Shown here: one piece after another, positions 37,246 to 47,272 of the stretch
Layout of the letters: every line of letters begins with the position of its first letter
Numbering within the stretch: the first letter of the stretch is position 1
Origin: Chitinophaga caeni
GTDB taxonomy: Bacteria; Bacteroidota; Bacteroidia; Chitinophagales; Chitinophagaceae
NCBI RefSeq assembly: GCF_002557795.1
Contig: NZ_CP023777.1
Span: forward strand, 5,031,001 to 5,095,000
Direction of reading: 5' to 3'
Length of the DNA stretch: 64,000 bases
Notes under the pieces: model-generated
What the model was told of the DNA's origin: nothing
Database searches by the model: none
The model's input: the letters and a program-made list of their open reading frames with translations, nothing else
Position numbers and translations under genes: made by a program

Positions 37246-38025
37246 TCAAGCTTTTTTATCCCGGTCCTGATAGAATTGAAAAATACTTTCCGATATCACC
37301 GGGTATACCATTCCCATGGTAGGGTAAGCTTTCAGGATGTCGAGATGCTTTTGCATGGTGACCTGGTCATTACGGATGGCCGGCCCCGTTTGTACCTCAG
37401 TAGGGGCAAATTTCTCCAAGCGGTTAAAGGTTTCCTGCAAAATCGGGTGCAATAAATGATAATCCAACTGCTCCCTATCACAGAAATCCTTGGTTAAAGC
37501 CTGTAAATGGTTCGTAAAATTATTGCAGAATACGGCTGCCAAGTGCAATTTCAGCCTTTCCGCGGAGTTTTTCACGGAGATATTAGATGAAATACTTTGA
37601 GCAAGGGCTTGTATCCTCCTCATAACATCCTCGTTAGCAGCCTCTAAGATCAGCGGAATATCGGGGTATGACTTGATTTCCTTCCGTAACGATTGTAATG
37701 GATACATCACCCCGGTATTAGAAGATATCTTGCTGATAGCCGATAATGGAACCGCGCCGGCAGTGTGCAGCACGAAGCGTTTTCCTAGCCGTAATTCATC
37801 ATTTAACTCGGCCAGGGCGCCGTCATTGACGGCCAAGAGGTAAATATCCACCTCCATATTTATATCCAACAAATCGCTACTACTTTCCGCGTGAAGCAAT
37901 TCTGCCAACTCGGCAGCATGATCGACATTTCGACTAATTACCTGCTTGATTTGATGCCCGTGAAGTTTCATAAAATGTCCAAAACAGTGCGCAACATTGC
38001 CAGATCCGATAATAACTATCTCCAT
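37246..38025 (-). CDS. Rossmann-like and DUF2520 domain protein
   Basis: A 259-residue protein with an N-terminal NAD(P)-binding motif (IVIIGSGNVAHCFGHFMK) similar to pyrroline-5-carboxylate reductases. The C-terminal helical DUF2520 domain carries LHLAAVFCNNFTNHLQAL and GPAIRNDQVTMQKHLDIL. The substrate of this family is not known to me. It begins the block that continues with the KdsC-like gene, 90 bp downstream. It is divergent from topA. Confidence 0.85.
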   Translation of the reverse strand: MEIVIIGSGNVAHCFGHFMKLHGHQIKQVISRNVDHAAELAELLHAESSSDLLDINMEVDIYLLAVNDGALAELNDELRLGKRFVLHTAGAVPLSAISKISSNTGVMYPLQSLRKEIKSYPDIPLILEAANEDVMRRIQALAQSISSNISVKNSAERLKLHLAAVFCNNFTNHLQALTKDFCDREQLDYHLLHPILQETFNRLEKFAPTEVQTGPAIRNDQVTMQKHLDILKAYPTMGMVYPVISESIFQFYQDRDKKA

Positions 38026-38236
38026 TTCTTTATAAATTTAAAATAATATTAGCTTCCGTATTCTCGCTCAAAAATTAAGCCTAGAGCCGATTGATTAGTG
38101 TTTATACATATATAATATATATACCGCGACCAAATCCCTATTTTTTATTTCGCACTACTTTTATATACTTGCAAAAATCGAATTGGGAACATTTCCTCAA
38201 ATTCTAGCGTAATTTAAGTAAACAAAGCAGGCGTTC

Positions 38237-40585
38237 ATGGCAAAAAATCTCGTAATCGTTGAGTCCCCAGCCAAGGCTAAGACCATTGAAAAAATTTTAG
38301 GTACTGATTTCGAAGTCACTTCCTGCTTCGGTCACATCCGTGACTTGGAGAAGGATGATATGGGTGTCGATATCCAGGACAATTTCAGACCTAAATATAT
38401 AATACCGGAAGATAAAGAAAAGGTTGTAAAGGATCTGAAAAAGATGGCTAAAGGCTCCGAAGAGGTTTGGTTAGCAACGGATGAGGACCGCGAGGGAGAG
38501 GCTATTTCTTGGCATTTAAGCGAAGTTTTAGGCTTAGATCCCGCCTCGACCAAAAGGATCGTTTTCCATGAAATAACTAAGCCTGCCATCGAAAAAGCCG
38601 TAAAAACGCCCCGTTTGCTTGATATGAACCTGGTAAATGCCCAGCAAGCCCGCCGGATCCTGGATAGGATCGTAGGTTTTGAGCTATCGCCGGTACTTTG
38701 GAGGAAAATGAGTATGCGCAATTCGCTATCTGCCGGGCGCGTACAAAGTGTAGCCGTTCGGTTGATCGTGGAAAGGGAAAGGGAAATCAACCAGTTCACA
38801 CCTACCAGCAGCTTTAAAGTTGATGCTTATTTTACTGCAAAGGATACGAGCGGTAAGTCCGTAACTTTCAAAGCAGAAGGTCCTACCAAGTTTAAATCTG
38901 CCGAAGATGCAGAAAAATTCCTGCAAAGCTGCATCGGCGCTGAATATACCGTGAGGGATATACAGGTGAAACCGGCTAAAAAGTCGCCTGCCGCCCCTTT
39001 TACCACTTCTACCTTGCAGCAGGAAGCTAGCCGCAAGCTCGGTTACAGCGTGTCTAAAACGATGCTGCTAGCGCAGAAACTGTATGAAAGCGGTAATATT
39101 ACTTATATGAGGACAGATTCCGTGAATCTCTCCGAAACTGCCATGAATGACATTCAAAAGGCAATTACGGGCAGCTATGGCGATAAATATTACCAAGCCC
39201 GTAAATACAAGAACAAAAATGATGCGGCACAGGAAGCACACGAAGCTATCCGTCCTACTTATATGGAAAATAGCAGTATCGATGATAGTGATACCAAGCG
39301 TCTCTATGACCTGATCTGGAAAAGAACGATCGCCAGCCAAATGAGCGATGCCGAACTGGAGAAAACCATCGCCAAAATAAATATTTCTACCAATAACGAA
39401 GATCTTACCGCTAGCGGGGAAGTACTGAAATTTGACGGCTTCCTGAAAGTGTATCTTGAAGGTAAAGATGAAGATGAGGACGAGGAGGAGAAAGAAGGGG
39501 TATTACCGCCATTAAGCTTGAAACAGGTGCTGGGCTTTAAAGAAATGCACGCGACTGAAAGATTTAGTCGCCCACCGGCAAGATATACGGAGGCCAGCCT
39601 TGTAAAAAAACTGGAGGAACTGGGTATCGGTAGGCCATCTACTTACGCGCCGACGATCACTACCGTGCAGAAAAGAAATTATGTCGAGAAAAGGGATCGC
39701 GAAGGCGTTAAAAGGGAATATAGAATTTTGCACCTTCAAAATGACCAGGTGAGTAAAGAAACCGCCACTGAAAATACGGGTGCGGAAAAAGCCAAACTTT
39801 TCCCGACCGATCTTGGTCTAGTGGTAACCGATTTCTTAAACCAGTATTTCGACTCCGTGATGGATTACGGCTTCACCGCCAAGATCGAAAACGAGTTCGA
39901 CGAGATAGCCCACGGTAAAAAACAATGGAGCAAGATGCTGAACGAGTTCTACAAACCGTTCCATAAAGACATTGAAGATACCTTGGAAAATGCTGAAAGG
40001 GTGAAAGGTGAACACCTGCTGGGAACCGATCCCGAATCAGGCAAACCTGTTGTGGCCAGGATGGGACGATATGGCCCGATGATCCAGATCGGCTCCGTAG
40101 AGGATGAAGAAAAACCACGTTTTGCACGCCTTAAAGCCGATCAAAGTATCGAGACGATCAACTTGGAGGAAGCGATGGAATTGTTCAAATTACCGAGGAT
40201 TCTTGGCGAATTTGAAGGAACAGAAGTGACGGTGAATATCGGTAGGTTCGGTCCTTATGCACAACATGATAAGAAATTCTATTCCTTGAAGAAAGAAATG
40301 GATCCTTATACGGTGGGGCTAGATGAAATAGCGCCATTGATCGTTGAAAAGCGTGCCGCGAAAGCAGAAAGAACCATCAAGGTTTTTGAGAAGGAAAAAA
40401 TACAGATTTTAAAAGGCCCATACGGCCCTTATATAAAACAAGGTTTGAGGAATTTCAAAATTCCGAAAGAGAAAATTGACACGGCGGCAGATCTTACCCT
40501 CGAAGATGCGAAAGCGATTATCGAGGAAGTAAAAGCGAACCCGCCCAAGAAGAAAGCGGCTAGCCGCAAGAAAAAATCAGACTAG
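38237..40585 (+). CDS. topA: DNA topoisomerase I (type IA)
   Basis: A 782-residue enzyme that relaxes negative supercoils. The Toprim domain opens with NLVIVESPAKAKTIEKIL and has ATDEDREGEAISWHL. The catalytic tyrosine is in GNITYMRTDSVNLSE, and other motifs are SAGRVQSVAVRLIVERERE and GIGRPSTYAPTI. The C-terminal part contains topoisomerase C-terminal repeats (GRFGPYAQHDKKFYSLKK, GPYGPYIKQGLRNFKIPK) and ends in a lysine-rich tail. No zinc-finger cysteines are present, unlike E. coli TopA. It is monocistronic and followed 68 bp later by a transglutaminase-like gene. Confidence 0.95.
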   Translation: MAKNLVIVESPAKAKTIEKILGTDFEVTSCFGHIRDLEKDDMGVDIQDNFRPKYIIPEDKEKVVKDLKKMAKGSEEVWLATDEDREGEAISWHLSEVLGLDPASTKRIVFHEITKPAIEKAVKTPRLLDMNLVNAQQARRILDRIVGFELSPVLWRKMSMRNSLSAGRVQSVAVRLIVEREREINQFTPTSSFKVDAYFTAKDTSGKSVTFKAEGPTKFKSAEDAEKFLQSCIGAEYTVRDIQVKPAKKSPAAPFTTSTLQQEASRKLGYSVSKTMLLAQKLYESGNITYMRTDSVNLSETAMNDIQKAITGSYGDKYYQARKYKNKNDAAQEAHEAIRPTYMENSSIDDSDTKRLYDLIWKRTIASQMSDAELEKTIAKINISTNNEDLTASGEVLKFDGFLKVYLEGKDEDEDEEEKEGVLPPLSLKQVLGFKEMHATERFSRPPARYTEASLVKKLEELGIGRPSTYAPTITTVQKRNYVEKRDREGVKREYRILHLQNDQVSKETATENTGAEKAKLFPTDLGLVVTDFLNQYFDSVMDYGFTAKIENEFDEIAHGKKQWSKMLNEFYKPFHKDIEDTLENAERVKGEHLLGTDPESGKPVVARMGRYGPMIQIGSVEDEEKPRFARLKADQSIETINLEEAMELFKLPRILGEFEGTEVTVNIGRFGPYAQHDKKFYSLKKEMDPYTVGLDEIAPLIVEKRAAKAERTIKVFEKEKIQILKGPYGPYIKQGLRNFKIPKEKIDTAADLTLEDAKAIIEEVKANPPKKKAASRKKKSD

Positions 40586-40653
40586 CCCGGTTATTTTAGA
40601 TACTGTTAAATTCCGGGAAAAAGTTTGTAGATTACCAAGTGTAAACCAGCTTC

Positions 40654-41523
40654 ATGCTCGAAACAAAAGAAATAAACGCATTGTTCCACCTGTTGGATGA
40701 CCCGGATCAAGAGGTATATGATACCGTGGCCAACAAGATATTACTGTTTGGGAAAGAAATTATTCCCAACCTGGAACACCTGTGGGAAAATACTTTTGAT
40801 GAGCAGATTCAAGAACGCATCGAATTGTTAATCCATAGGGTGCATTTCAGCGATTTACAAGCAGGTTTACTTGAATGGAGCCGCGATATCAACCCTGACC
40901 TGATGAAAGGCGCCATCCTCGCTGCCCAATATCAATACCCCGAGCTTTCCACCGCGCCGATCTACACCGAGATCGAAAGAATTAAGAGAAACATATGGTT
41001 AGAGCTCAATAATTACCTGACTCCCTTGGAGCAGGTGAATGTACTCAATAGCATGGTATTTAATTATTTCGGCTTAAAAGGCGAAGAGGTAGCTTATCAA
41101 AGAAAATACCAGTTCTTCATTCACCAAGTTATTGAATCGAAACGTGGTAATCCCATCACGAACGGGATCATGTACCAGGCATTATGCAATATGCTGGATC
41201 TGCCGGTATATGCCGTCAACATACCACGCCAGTTTATCCTGGCTTACTTCGATGCATTCCATGATATCAATAATCCTGCCTCGTTGGATGAAAGCAGCAT
41301 CTTGTTTTATATTGATCCCATTCAAGGGCAAATTTATACGCAACAAGATGTGGAGGTATATTTCAAAAGGGTTTCCGTACCAAAGTTAGATGCTTACTTC
41401 AAACCGCAAACCAATAAGCAGATCATCCAGTTCTTACTGGAAGAATTAGCCAAATGTTACCAACACGAAAACGACGAAAATAAGCAGGAGGAAGTCCTCA
41501 GCTTGGCTAAAATCCTGGGCTAA
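40654..41523 (+). CDS. SirB1-type transglutaminase-like protein
   Basis: A 289-residue protein whose central part matches the transglutaminase-like core of the SirB1 family: SMVFNYFGLKGEEV, then SKRGNPITNGIMYQALCNML and VYAVNIPRQFILAYFD. The usual catalytic cysteine before the core is not obvious here, so it is probably non-enzymatic or altered. The N-terminus is helical, HEAT-like. It follows topA on the same strand. Its biological role is unknown. Confidence 0.78.
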   Translation: MLETKEINALFHLLDDPDQEVYDTVANKILLFGKEIIPNLEHLWENTFDEQIQERIELLIHRVHFSDLQAGLLEWSRDINPDLMKGAILAAQYQYPELSTAPIYTEIERIKRNIWLELNNYLTPLEQVNVLNSMVFNYFGLKGEEVAYQRKYQFFIHQVIESKRGNPITNGIMYQALCNMLDLPVYAVNIPRQFILAYFDAFHDINNPASLDESSILFYIDPIQGQIYTQQDVEVYFKRVSVPKLDAYFKPQTNKQIIQFLLEELAKCYQHENDENKQEEVLSLAKILG

Positions 41524-41527
41524 AAAA

Positions 41528-41556
41528 ATAACCACCGGTACCTACCCGATGGTTAC
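41528..41556. terminator. Bidirectional terminator
   Basis: Stem TAACCACCGG with CCGATGGTTA (one mismatch) between the convergent transglutaminase-like and M48 protease genes. Confidence 0.65.
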
Positions 41557-41590
41557 TTATAAATACCTTTTATATTTATTGTTATATCAA

Positions 41591-42394
41591 TTAAGATTGC
41601 GGCTTATAATATTTCATAGCCTCCGGCATCAATGCTTGCAATTTGGCAATGCGTTTTTCATCGCTCGGGTGCGTGCTTACTATTTCCGGCGGTTTATTGC
41701 CACCTGAAGCCGAGGCCATTCTTTGCCAAAACGGGATGGCTTCCTGCGGGTTATAACCTGCCATCGCCATAAATATCACGCCGAGGTGATCAGCTTCCAG
41801 TTCATTCTGCCTGGAATATGCCATTAATCCTAATGGGCCGCCGATTCCAACAGCTTGGGAAAATATATTCTGCGCTTGGGGATTTTTATTCAAAGCTACG
41901 GCGCCTGCGATCTGGATGCCTTGCGCTACCAAACCTTGGCTCATCCTTTCATTACCGTGCCTTGCAATAGCGTGGGCAATTTCATGCCCCATTACGCAAG
42001 CGAGAGCGGTTTCATTTTGTGTAATAGGTAGTAAGCCCGTGTAAACAACGACTTTTCCACCGGGCATGCACCAGGCGTTCACTTCTTTGCTATCCACCAG
42101 GTTAAACTCCCATTTATAGCCGGAGATTTGGTCGCCCCAGCCATTTTGGTTCATATAAGTAGTAACGGCCTTAGCTATACGGTTACCGACCCTTTGTACC
42201 ATCCCGGCATCTTTGCTGGTAGTAGAAGATATCGTTTTATTTTCGGATAAGAATGATTTGTATTCTGTGAGCGCCATTTCTTGCATGGTACTTTCCGGGA
42301 TCAGGTTCAATTGGTTTCGCCCCGTGATAGGAACTTTAGTGCAAGAACTTACAAAGCCTACCCCGGCCAGTAACAGGACAGATAGTTTTTTCAT
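41591..42394 (-). CDS. M48-family zinc metallopeptidase lipoprotein
   Basis: A 267-residue lipoprotein (signal MKKLSVLLLAGVGFVSSC). The zinc motif HEIAH is in VMGHEIAHAIARHGNERMSQ, and the third ligand region is RQNELEADHLGVIFMAMAGY. It resembles the periplasmic LoiP/YcaL peptidases involved in outer-membrane protein quality control. The frame opens at 42448, but the ATG at 42394 begins the signal peptide. A TACATTTG box at 42470-42477 on the coding strand could be its -7 promoter element. Confidence 0.9.
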   Translation of the reverse strand: MKKLSVLLLAGVGFVSSCTKVPITGRNQLNLIPESTMQEMALTEYKSFLSENKTISSTTSKDAGMVQRVGNRIAKAVTTYMNQNGWGDQISGYKWEFNLVDSKEVNAWCMPGGKVVVYTGLLPITQNETALACVMGHEIAHAIARHGNERMSQGLVAQGIQIAGAVALNKNPQAQNIFSQAVGIGGPLGLMAYSRQNELEADHLGVIFMAMAGYNPQEAIPFWQRMASASGGNKPPEIVSTHPSDEKRIAKLQALMPEAMKYYKPQS

Positions 42395-42526
42395 GATGAA
42401 GATTTTAATTCGATTTGATTTCGAGGAACAAAATGGTGGAATCCCCATTAATTTTCACAATTAATATTGCAAATGTAAACAATAGAGAAGCAATCGTTAT
42501 GCCAATTGATTCGCAAAACAAATATT

Positions 42527-43192
42527 TTATTCTCCGTCTTGCCTGCGGCGGCGGAATCCCCTCCTGTTTTTAAACAGGGGCACCTTATTTTCATTACCAT
42601 TTAGTAAGCGGGCAATGTTTTTTTGGTGAGTCAATACCACCATTAAGGCAACGGCGATAGCAAATATGCGGTAATAAAGCTCTTTCTCGTTGAAGATAAA
42701 TAAAACCAATACCGGCAACGCGATACTAGCGATAATAGAGCTTAGGGAAACGTATCTAGTGAGAAATAATATCATCAGGAAAACCCCGACGCAAGAGAGA
42801 GCCACTGCGGGTTGAATAGCTAAAACCATCCCGAAAACAGTAGCAATACCCTTACCACCCCTGAAATTTGCAAAAATGGGGAATATATGGCCAATTACGG
42901 CCATCAAACCCAGGCCGATTTGTAAGTTTACCAGTTGTACTAAATGCTCGGGATCCCTGTAATAAGGTACTAATAATGCTAACCTTACTGCTAATACACC
43001 TTTCATCATATCTACCAACATCACGAAAGTTCCAGCCTTGGGTCCCAGTACGCGGAAAGTGTTCGTAGCACCTGCATTCCCGCTACCATGCTCACGGATA
43101 TCGATACCGAACACCCCTTTACTTACCCATACAGCCGTAGATATTGAGCCTATCAGGTAGGCACAGATTAATAGCAATATTTCTGTCATCAC
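42527..43192 (-). CDS. plsY: Acyl-phosphate:glycerol-3-phosphate acyltransferase
   Basis: Integral membrane enzyme of 221 residues with five or more helices that makes lysophosphatidic acid from acyl phosphate. The three family motifs are present: SGNAGATNTFRVLG, the G-rich FRGGKGIATVFG and VLTHQKNIARLL near the end. The length slightly exceeds the usual size because of a basic tail (KVPLFKNRRGFRRRRQDGE). Confidence 0.94.
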   Translation of the reverse strand: MMTEILLLICAYLIGSISTAVWVSKGVFGIDIREHGSGNAGATNTFRVLGPKAGTFVMLVDMMKGVLAVRLALLVPYYRDPEHLVQLVNLQIGLGLMAVIGHIFPIFANFRGGKGIATVFGMVLAIQPAVALSCVGVFLMILFLTRYVSLSSIIASIALPVLVLFIFNEKELYYRIFAIAVALMVVLTHQKNIARLLNGNENKVPLFKNRRGFRRRRQDGE

Positions 43193-43311
43193 AATAAGTT
43201 AGATTGCTAAGATAAGAAATTAACTGTTAATATTGTTTGAAATTTCGGCGGACAATTTCTACAAATACAAGAAAACCAGTTGATTGAATATGGTAATTTA
43301 AATAATGTTCT

Positions 43312-44133
43312 TTATTTTTTCTCAAACTGCATCGCTAACCAATTATCTTTCATCACTTTACACTCAAAATTGAATTGGTTCTCGACCGCGCTTGCTAAGA
43401 TAAGTGATTCATCTTCACTTAATATACCACTTAAGAGTAATTTTCCCCCGGCTCTTAATAGTTGTTGTAACCTTGGCATAAATTGTAACAAGATATGCCG
43501 GTTGATATTCGCCAGGATAATATCGTAGCCGGGCTCAACATGATCTAAATTATCGGCTTGCCACACCTTCGTTTTCACCGCATTATTATTGGCAATGTTT
43601 TCCATGGTATTATTGACAGCCCATTCATCATTATCGATCGCGTCTACTTTTGCCGCAGCTAGTTGTTCGGCTAAAATAGCAAGGATACCCGTACCGGTTC
43701 CGAAGTCGAACACCTGCTTCCCGGAAAAATCTATATCCCGCATTAAACGGATCATGGAAGCAGTGGTAGCATGATGTCCTGTACCGAAGCTCATTTTCGG
43801 CGTAATCAGGATTTCATATTTAACTTTACCGGCTAATGTTTCATGGAAATCAGCCCGGATACCGCAGAAATCATCGACCAGTACCGGTTCAAAATTGCTT
43901 TCCCACAGGGCATTCCAATTAGTCGGTTCGATAGTGGAAGCTTCGTATGTTAAATTATAAGGTGCTAAAATAGCTTCCAAAGCGGCCCGGTCAAAATCTG
44001 CCGCCGGGATAAATGCCACCAAGGTGCCGCCAACTTGCTCCTCGAATCCCTCGTATCCCCCGGCAGATAGATGTGCTACCATGATGTCATTCAATTCTAG
44101 CGGTAGCTGTAAAGTTATTGATATATAATGCAT
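43312..44133 (-). CDS. prmA: Ribosomal protein L11 methyltransferase
   Basis: A 273-residue class I methyltransferase that trimethylates L11. The C-terminal catalytic domain has ITPKMSFGTGHHATT, motif I FDFGTGTGILAIL, AIDNDEWAVNNTMEN and the DIILANINRHILL active-site motif (normally NPN/NIN). The N-terminal half is the L11-binding domain. It is divergent from the secreted-protein gene at 44226. Confidence 0.92.
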   Translation of the reverse strand: MHYISITLQLPLELNDIMVAHLSAGGYEGFEEQVGGTLVAFIPAADFDRAALEAILAPYNLTYEASTIEPTNWNALWESNFEPVLVDDFCGIRADFHETLAGKVKYEILITPKMSFGTGHHATTASMIRLMRDIDFSGKQVFDFGTGTGILAILAEQLAAAKVDAIDNDEWAVNNTMENIANNNAVKTKVWQADNLDHVEPGYDIILANINRHILLQFMPRLQQLLRAGGKLLLSGILSEDESLILASAVENQFNFECKVMKDNWLAMQFEKK

Positions 44134-44168
44134 ACAGGCTGCAAATATACAGATTCCCGCTGCTAAAC

Positions 44169-44199
44169 TTGCTGTTCTTATAGAGATCGATTATATTTG
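44169..44199 (+). promoter_or_regulatory. Promoter of the 191-residue secreted protein gene
   Basis: TTG at 44169-44171, a 20-bp spacer and TATATTTG at 44192-44199 fit the Bacteroidota consensus; the gene begins 27 bp later. A possible divergent -7 box for prmA (TATATTTG on the minus strand) is at 44142-44149. Confidence 0.6.
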
Positions 44200-44225
44200 T
44201 TTTTAAAATAATATAACCTTATCCT

Positions 44226-44801
44226 ATGCGAAAACACTGCCTACTGATCATCGGCATGATCTTCATGTGCCGTTTAGTAAATGCCCAGGAAATCATCAAG
44301 TCACAACCTTTGGAAATGCAAGATTCTATCGTGTATCAAACGAAGTTTGCTTATTTGAGCATTGATAAAAGGGACCTGGATGAGTACCTGGTAAACCTGG
44401 ACACTTTATTGAAAAACCACGATTACGATCCTAAGTTGTTTCAAAACATTCAATTTGCCCAGTTGACCAAGGAAGATGTGAAGCAGCATTACGAAACAAC
44501 CATGGAAATATGGAATTCCGTGAAAGAAAACCCGCTCAACTTCCGTTACAACGAAATTGCTTTGTTCTGGATGGAGAATGAGAAGATCTTGTTGCCTTAT
44601 ATCAACGAAGTCTTATCGCGTTTCTTATCCGAAGGGAAAGTGCGGGTGTTTGAAAAATTCCCTAAGAAGATCGTTGCGCCTTATATCCAGGTGGTGATTG
44701 AAGTGGTGAATAACAAACCTTACAGGGTTTTCAAACTAAAAGACGGGAAAGATATTCTCAGGGAAACGGATATTTACCTGGAGCATTTCATGAATATTTA
44801 A
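44226..44801 (+). CDS. Secreted protein of unknown function
   Basis: A 191-residue protein with a signal peptide (MRKHCLLIIGMIFMCRLVNAQ) and a mature part of about 170 residues that is mixed alpha/beta and charged. Near the end it has KKIVAPYIQVVIEVVNNKPY. I do not recognise a family, and there is no catalytic motif or lipobox. It has its own promoter and terminator and no operon partner. Confidence 0.75.
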   Translation: MRKHCLLIIGMIFMCRLVNAQEIIKSQPLEMQDSIVYQTKFAYLSIDKRDLDEYLVNLDTLLKNHDYDPKLFQNIQFAQLTKEDVKQHYETTMEIWNSVKENPLNFRYNEIALFWMENEKILLPYINEVLSRFLSEGKVRVFEKFPKKIVAPYIQVVIEVVNNKPYRVFKLKDGKDILRETDIYLEHFMNI

Positions 44802-44823
44802 TGCTATTCACATTTATAAATGT

Positions 44824-44858
44824 AAAAAACCGTCATTTCGTAAAATGACGGTTTTTTT
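44824..44858. terminator. Strong bidirectional terminator
   Basis: Stem AACCGTCATTT with AAATGACGGTT, flanked by A-runs on the left and seven T on the right, between the secreted-protein gene and pnp. Confidence 0.92.
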
Positions 44859-44879
44859 ATGCTAAAAAAATCGATTCTC

Positions 44880-47186
44880 TTATTCGTCGAACATCGGTTC
44901 TTGTGCTTCCATCGGCGGAGGTGTTCCCCTGTCGTCACGTCCTCCCCTGAAACCACGGTCACCACCGCGATCGCGATCACGATCACCGCCACGGCCACGA
45001 TCTCTGAAGCCACCGCCTCTCCTATCGCCACCGTCACGTTGTTCACGCTCCGGTCTTTCAACATAACCTTCAGGTTTTGGCATCAACACTTTGCGGCTCA
45101 ACTTGAACTTACCGGTTTTCGGATCGGTTCCTGTCAATTTCACTTTCACTTTTTCACCTTCTGTTAATACACCGTCTAGGTTTTCAAGACGTTTCCAAGA
45201 AACTTCGGAGATATGCAGCAAACCTTGTTTTCCAGGTAAGAATTCTACGAACGCACCGTAAGGCATGATAGACTTAACGGTAGATTCGTATACTTCGCCT
45301 ACTTCCGGAACAGCCACGATACCTTTAACCCATTCTAAAGCTTTATCCAAGCTTTCTTTCTGGGAAGAGAAGATACTTACTTCACCGGTTTGACCAACTT
45401 CTTCGATATTAATGGTAGTACCTGTTTCACGTTGGATCTCCTGGATAACCTTACCGCCTGGTCCGATCACGGCGCCGATAAATTCGCGGTCGATGATCAG
45501 TTTCTCCATACGCGGAGCATGCGGTTTCGGTTCAGGACGAGCGGCAGGCATTGTTTCGTACATCGCATCGAGGATGTGCATACGACCACGGTTTGCTTGG
45601 GCCAATGCTTGACGCATTACGTCCATACTCAAACCATCTACCTTGATATCCATCTGGATACCGCAAATACCATCGCGGGTACCGGTTACTTTAAAGTCCA
45701 TATCACCCAGGTGATCTTCATCTCCCAAGATATCTGTCAATACCGCCCATTTACCATCGCTGGCACGGGAGATTAAACCCATAGCCACACCGGAAACGTG
45801 CTTCGGTAAAGGAACACCGGCGTCCATCAAAGCCAAGGAACCAGCGCAAACTGTCGCCATGGAAGAAGAACCGTTAGATTCCAAGATATCGGAAACAACC
45901 CTCACGGTGTAAGCATAGTCATTACCCGGCATCATTTGTTTCAGGGAACGCATCGCCAGGTTACCATGACCCACTTCACGGCGACCGGGGCCGCGCATCA
46001 TTTTCACCTCACCGGTAGAAAATGGAGGGAAGTTATAGTGGAGGATAAATTTAGAGTAATTAGATGTTGCAGCGGTTTCAACCAACAGTTCATCATCGGG
46101 GGTACCGAGGGTTACGGTTGTCAAAGACTGCGTTTCACCGCGGGTAAACAAAGCGGAACCGTGCGGGGAAGGTAAAATGTCCACTTCCATTTCCAGCGGG
46201 CGAACTTGATCCAGGCTACGGCCATCCAAGCGGATGCTTTTATCGAGGATCATGTTACGAACCACTTCTTTTTCGAGGGCGTGGAAATATTTACCGATCA
46301 GGGCTTGGTCTTCTTCCGGTAATTCCTCACCTAAGAAAGTCACCAATTCTTCCTCTACTTTCTTGAAAGCATCGGAGCGTTCGTGCTTCGCAGAAGCGGC
46401 AGCAGCGATGTTGAATATTTTTTCCGTAGCAAATTCAGCGATTTTCGCTTTCAGTTCCGGATTATCGTAAGGTTTGGTAAATTCCCTTTTGGCAGTAATA
46501 CCTTTCTTATCGCGGAGTTCTTCCTGTGCTTTAACCTGGATGCGGATAGCGTTGTGCGCTAACTCGATCGCTTGGATAAGGTCTTCCTCGCTACATTCTT
46601 TACTTTCCCCTTCTACCATCATGATATTCTTCTCGGTAGCAGCCACGATAAAGTCCATATCAGCAGTCGCCAACTGGGAACGGTTCGGGTTGATGACCAT
46701 TTTACCGTCTACCCTGGCCACCCTAACTTCGGAGATGATTTCCTGGATAGGAACATCAGACACCGCTAAAGCAGCAGAAGCAGCCAAGCAAGCTAATGCA
46801 TCCGGCATCACTTCAGGGTCAGAGGAAATAAGGGAAACGAGTACTTGAACATCACATAAATAATCGTCGGGGAACAAGGGGCGTAAAGCACGGTCGATCA
46901 AACGGGAAATCAAAACTTCAGAATCGGATAATTTGCCTTCGCGTTTGAAGAAGGAGCCGGGTATTCTACCGGCAGAGGCAAATTTTTCCTGGTAATCCAC
47001 GATCAGTGGGAAGAATGATTGACCTTCCTTTGGTTCTTTGTTTGCAACCACGGTGGCCAACAGGATACAATTCCCGAGCCTTACCGTAACGGCGCCATCA
47101 GCCTGGCGGGCCATCTTGCCCGTTTCGATGGTCACCTCGCGGCCATCGCCTATATCAAATTTAACCGAGGTAGGTGTCAGCATCAT
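44880..47186 (-). CDS. pnp: Polyribonucleotide nucleotidyltransferase
   Basis: Phosphorolytic 3'-5' exoribonuclease of 768 residues. Domains in order: two RNase PH units (VKFDIGDGREVTIETGKMAR and FTRGETQSLTTVTLGT), a KH domain (KLIIDREFIGAVIGPGGKVI), an S1 domain (EVYESTVKSIMPYGAFVEFL), then a tail of about 60 residues rich in Arg-Gly and Asp. The tail resembles RGG RNA-binding segments. The frame runs to 47234, but that part crosses the rpsO terminator, so the ATG at 47186 (or the adjacent one at 47183) is chosen. Order rpsO-pnp is the common arrangement. Confidence 0.94.
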   Translation of the reverse strand: MMLTPTSVKFDIGDGREVTIETGKMARQADGAVTVRLGNCILLATVVANKEPKEGQSFFPLIVDYQEKFASAGRIPGSFFKREGKLSDSEVLISRLIDRALRPLFPDDYLCDVQVLVSLISSDPEVMPDALACLAASAALAVSDVPIQEIISEVRVARVDGKMVINPNRSQLATADMDFIVAATEKNIMMVEGESKECSEEDLIQAIELAHNAIRIQVKAQEELRDKKGITAKREFTKPYDNPELKAKIAEFATEKIFNIAAAASAKHERSDAFKKVEEELVTFLGEELPEEDQALIGKYFHALEKEVVRNMILDKSIRLDGRSLDQVRPLEMEVDILPSPHGSALFTRGETQSLTTVTLGTPDDELLVETAATSNYSKFILHYNFPPFSTGEVKMMRGPGRREVGHGNLAMRSLKQMMPGNDYAYTVRVVSDILESNGSSSMATVCAGSLALMDAGVPLPKHVSGVAMGLISRASDGKWAVLTDILGDEDHLGDMDFKVTGTRDGICGIQMDIKVDGLSMDVMRQALAQANRGRMHILDAMYETMPAARPEPKPHAPRMEKLIIDREFIGAVIGPGGKVIQEIQRETGTTINIEEVGQTGEVSIFSSQKESLDKALEWVKGIVAVPEVGEVYESTVKSIMPYGAFVEFLPGKQGLLHISEVSWKRLENLDGVLTEGEKVKVKLTGTDPKTGKFKLSRKVLMPKPEGYVERPEREQRDGGDRRGGGFRDRGRGGDRDRDRGGDRGFRGGRDDRGTPPPMEAQEPMFDE

Positions 47187-47220
47187 AAATAAGTGAAGAT
47201 TAAAAACGTATACATACAAA

Positions 47221-47253
47221 AAAACTATTCCCAACTGAGAAAGTTGGGAATAG
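47221..47253 (-). terminator. Intrinsic terminator after rpsO
   Basis: Perfect 12-bp stem (CTATTCCCAACT at 47225-47236 with 47242-47253), loop of five, followed by T-rich sequence on the minus strand. It separates rpsO from pnp and may allow partial read-through. Confidence 0.88.
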
Positions 47254-47272
47254 CGCTATAAAAAATTCCAGG

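Noticed and set aside
47186..47234. Longer N-terminus for pnp
   Set aside because: The extra codons lie in the rpsO terminator stem, and the family begins near the ATG at 47186.
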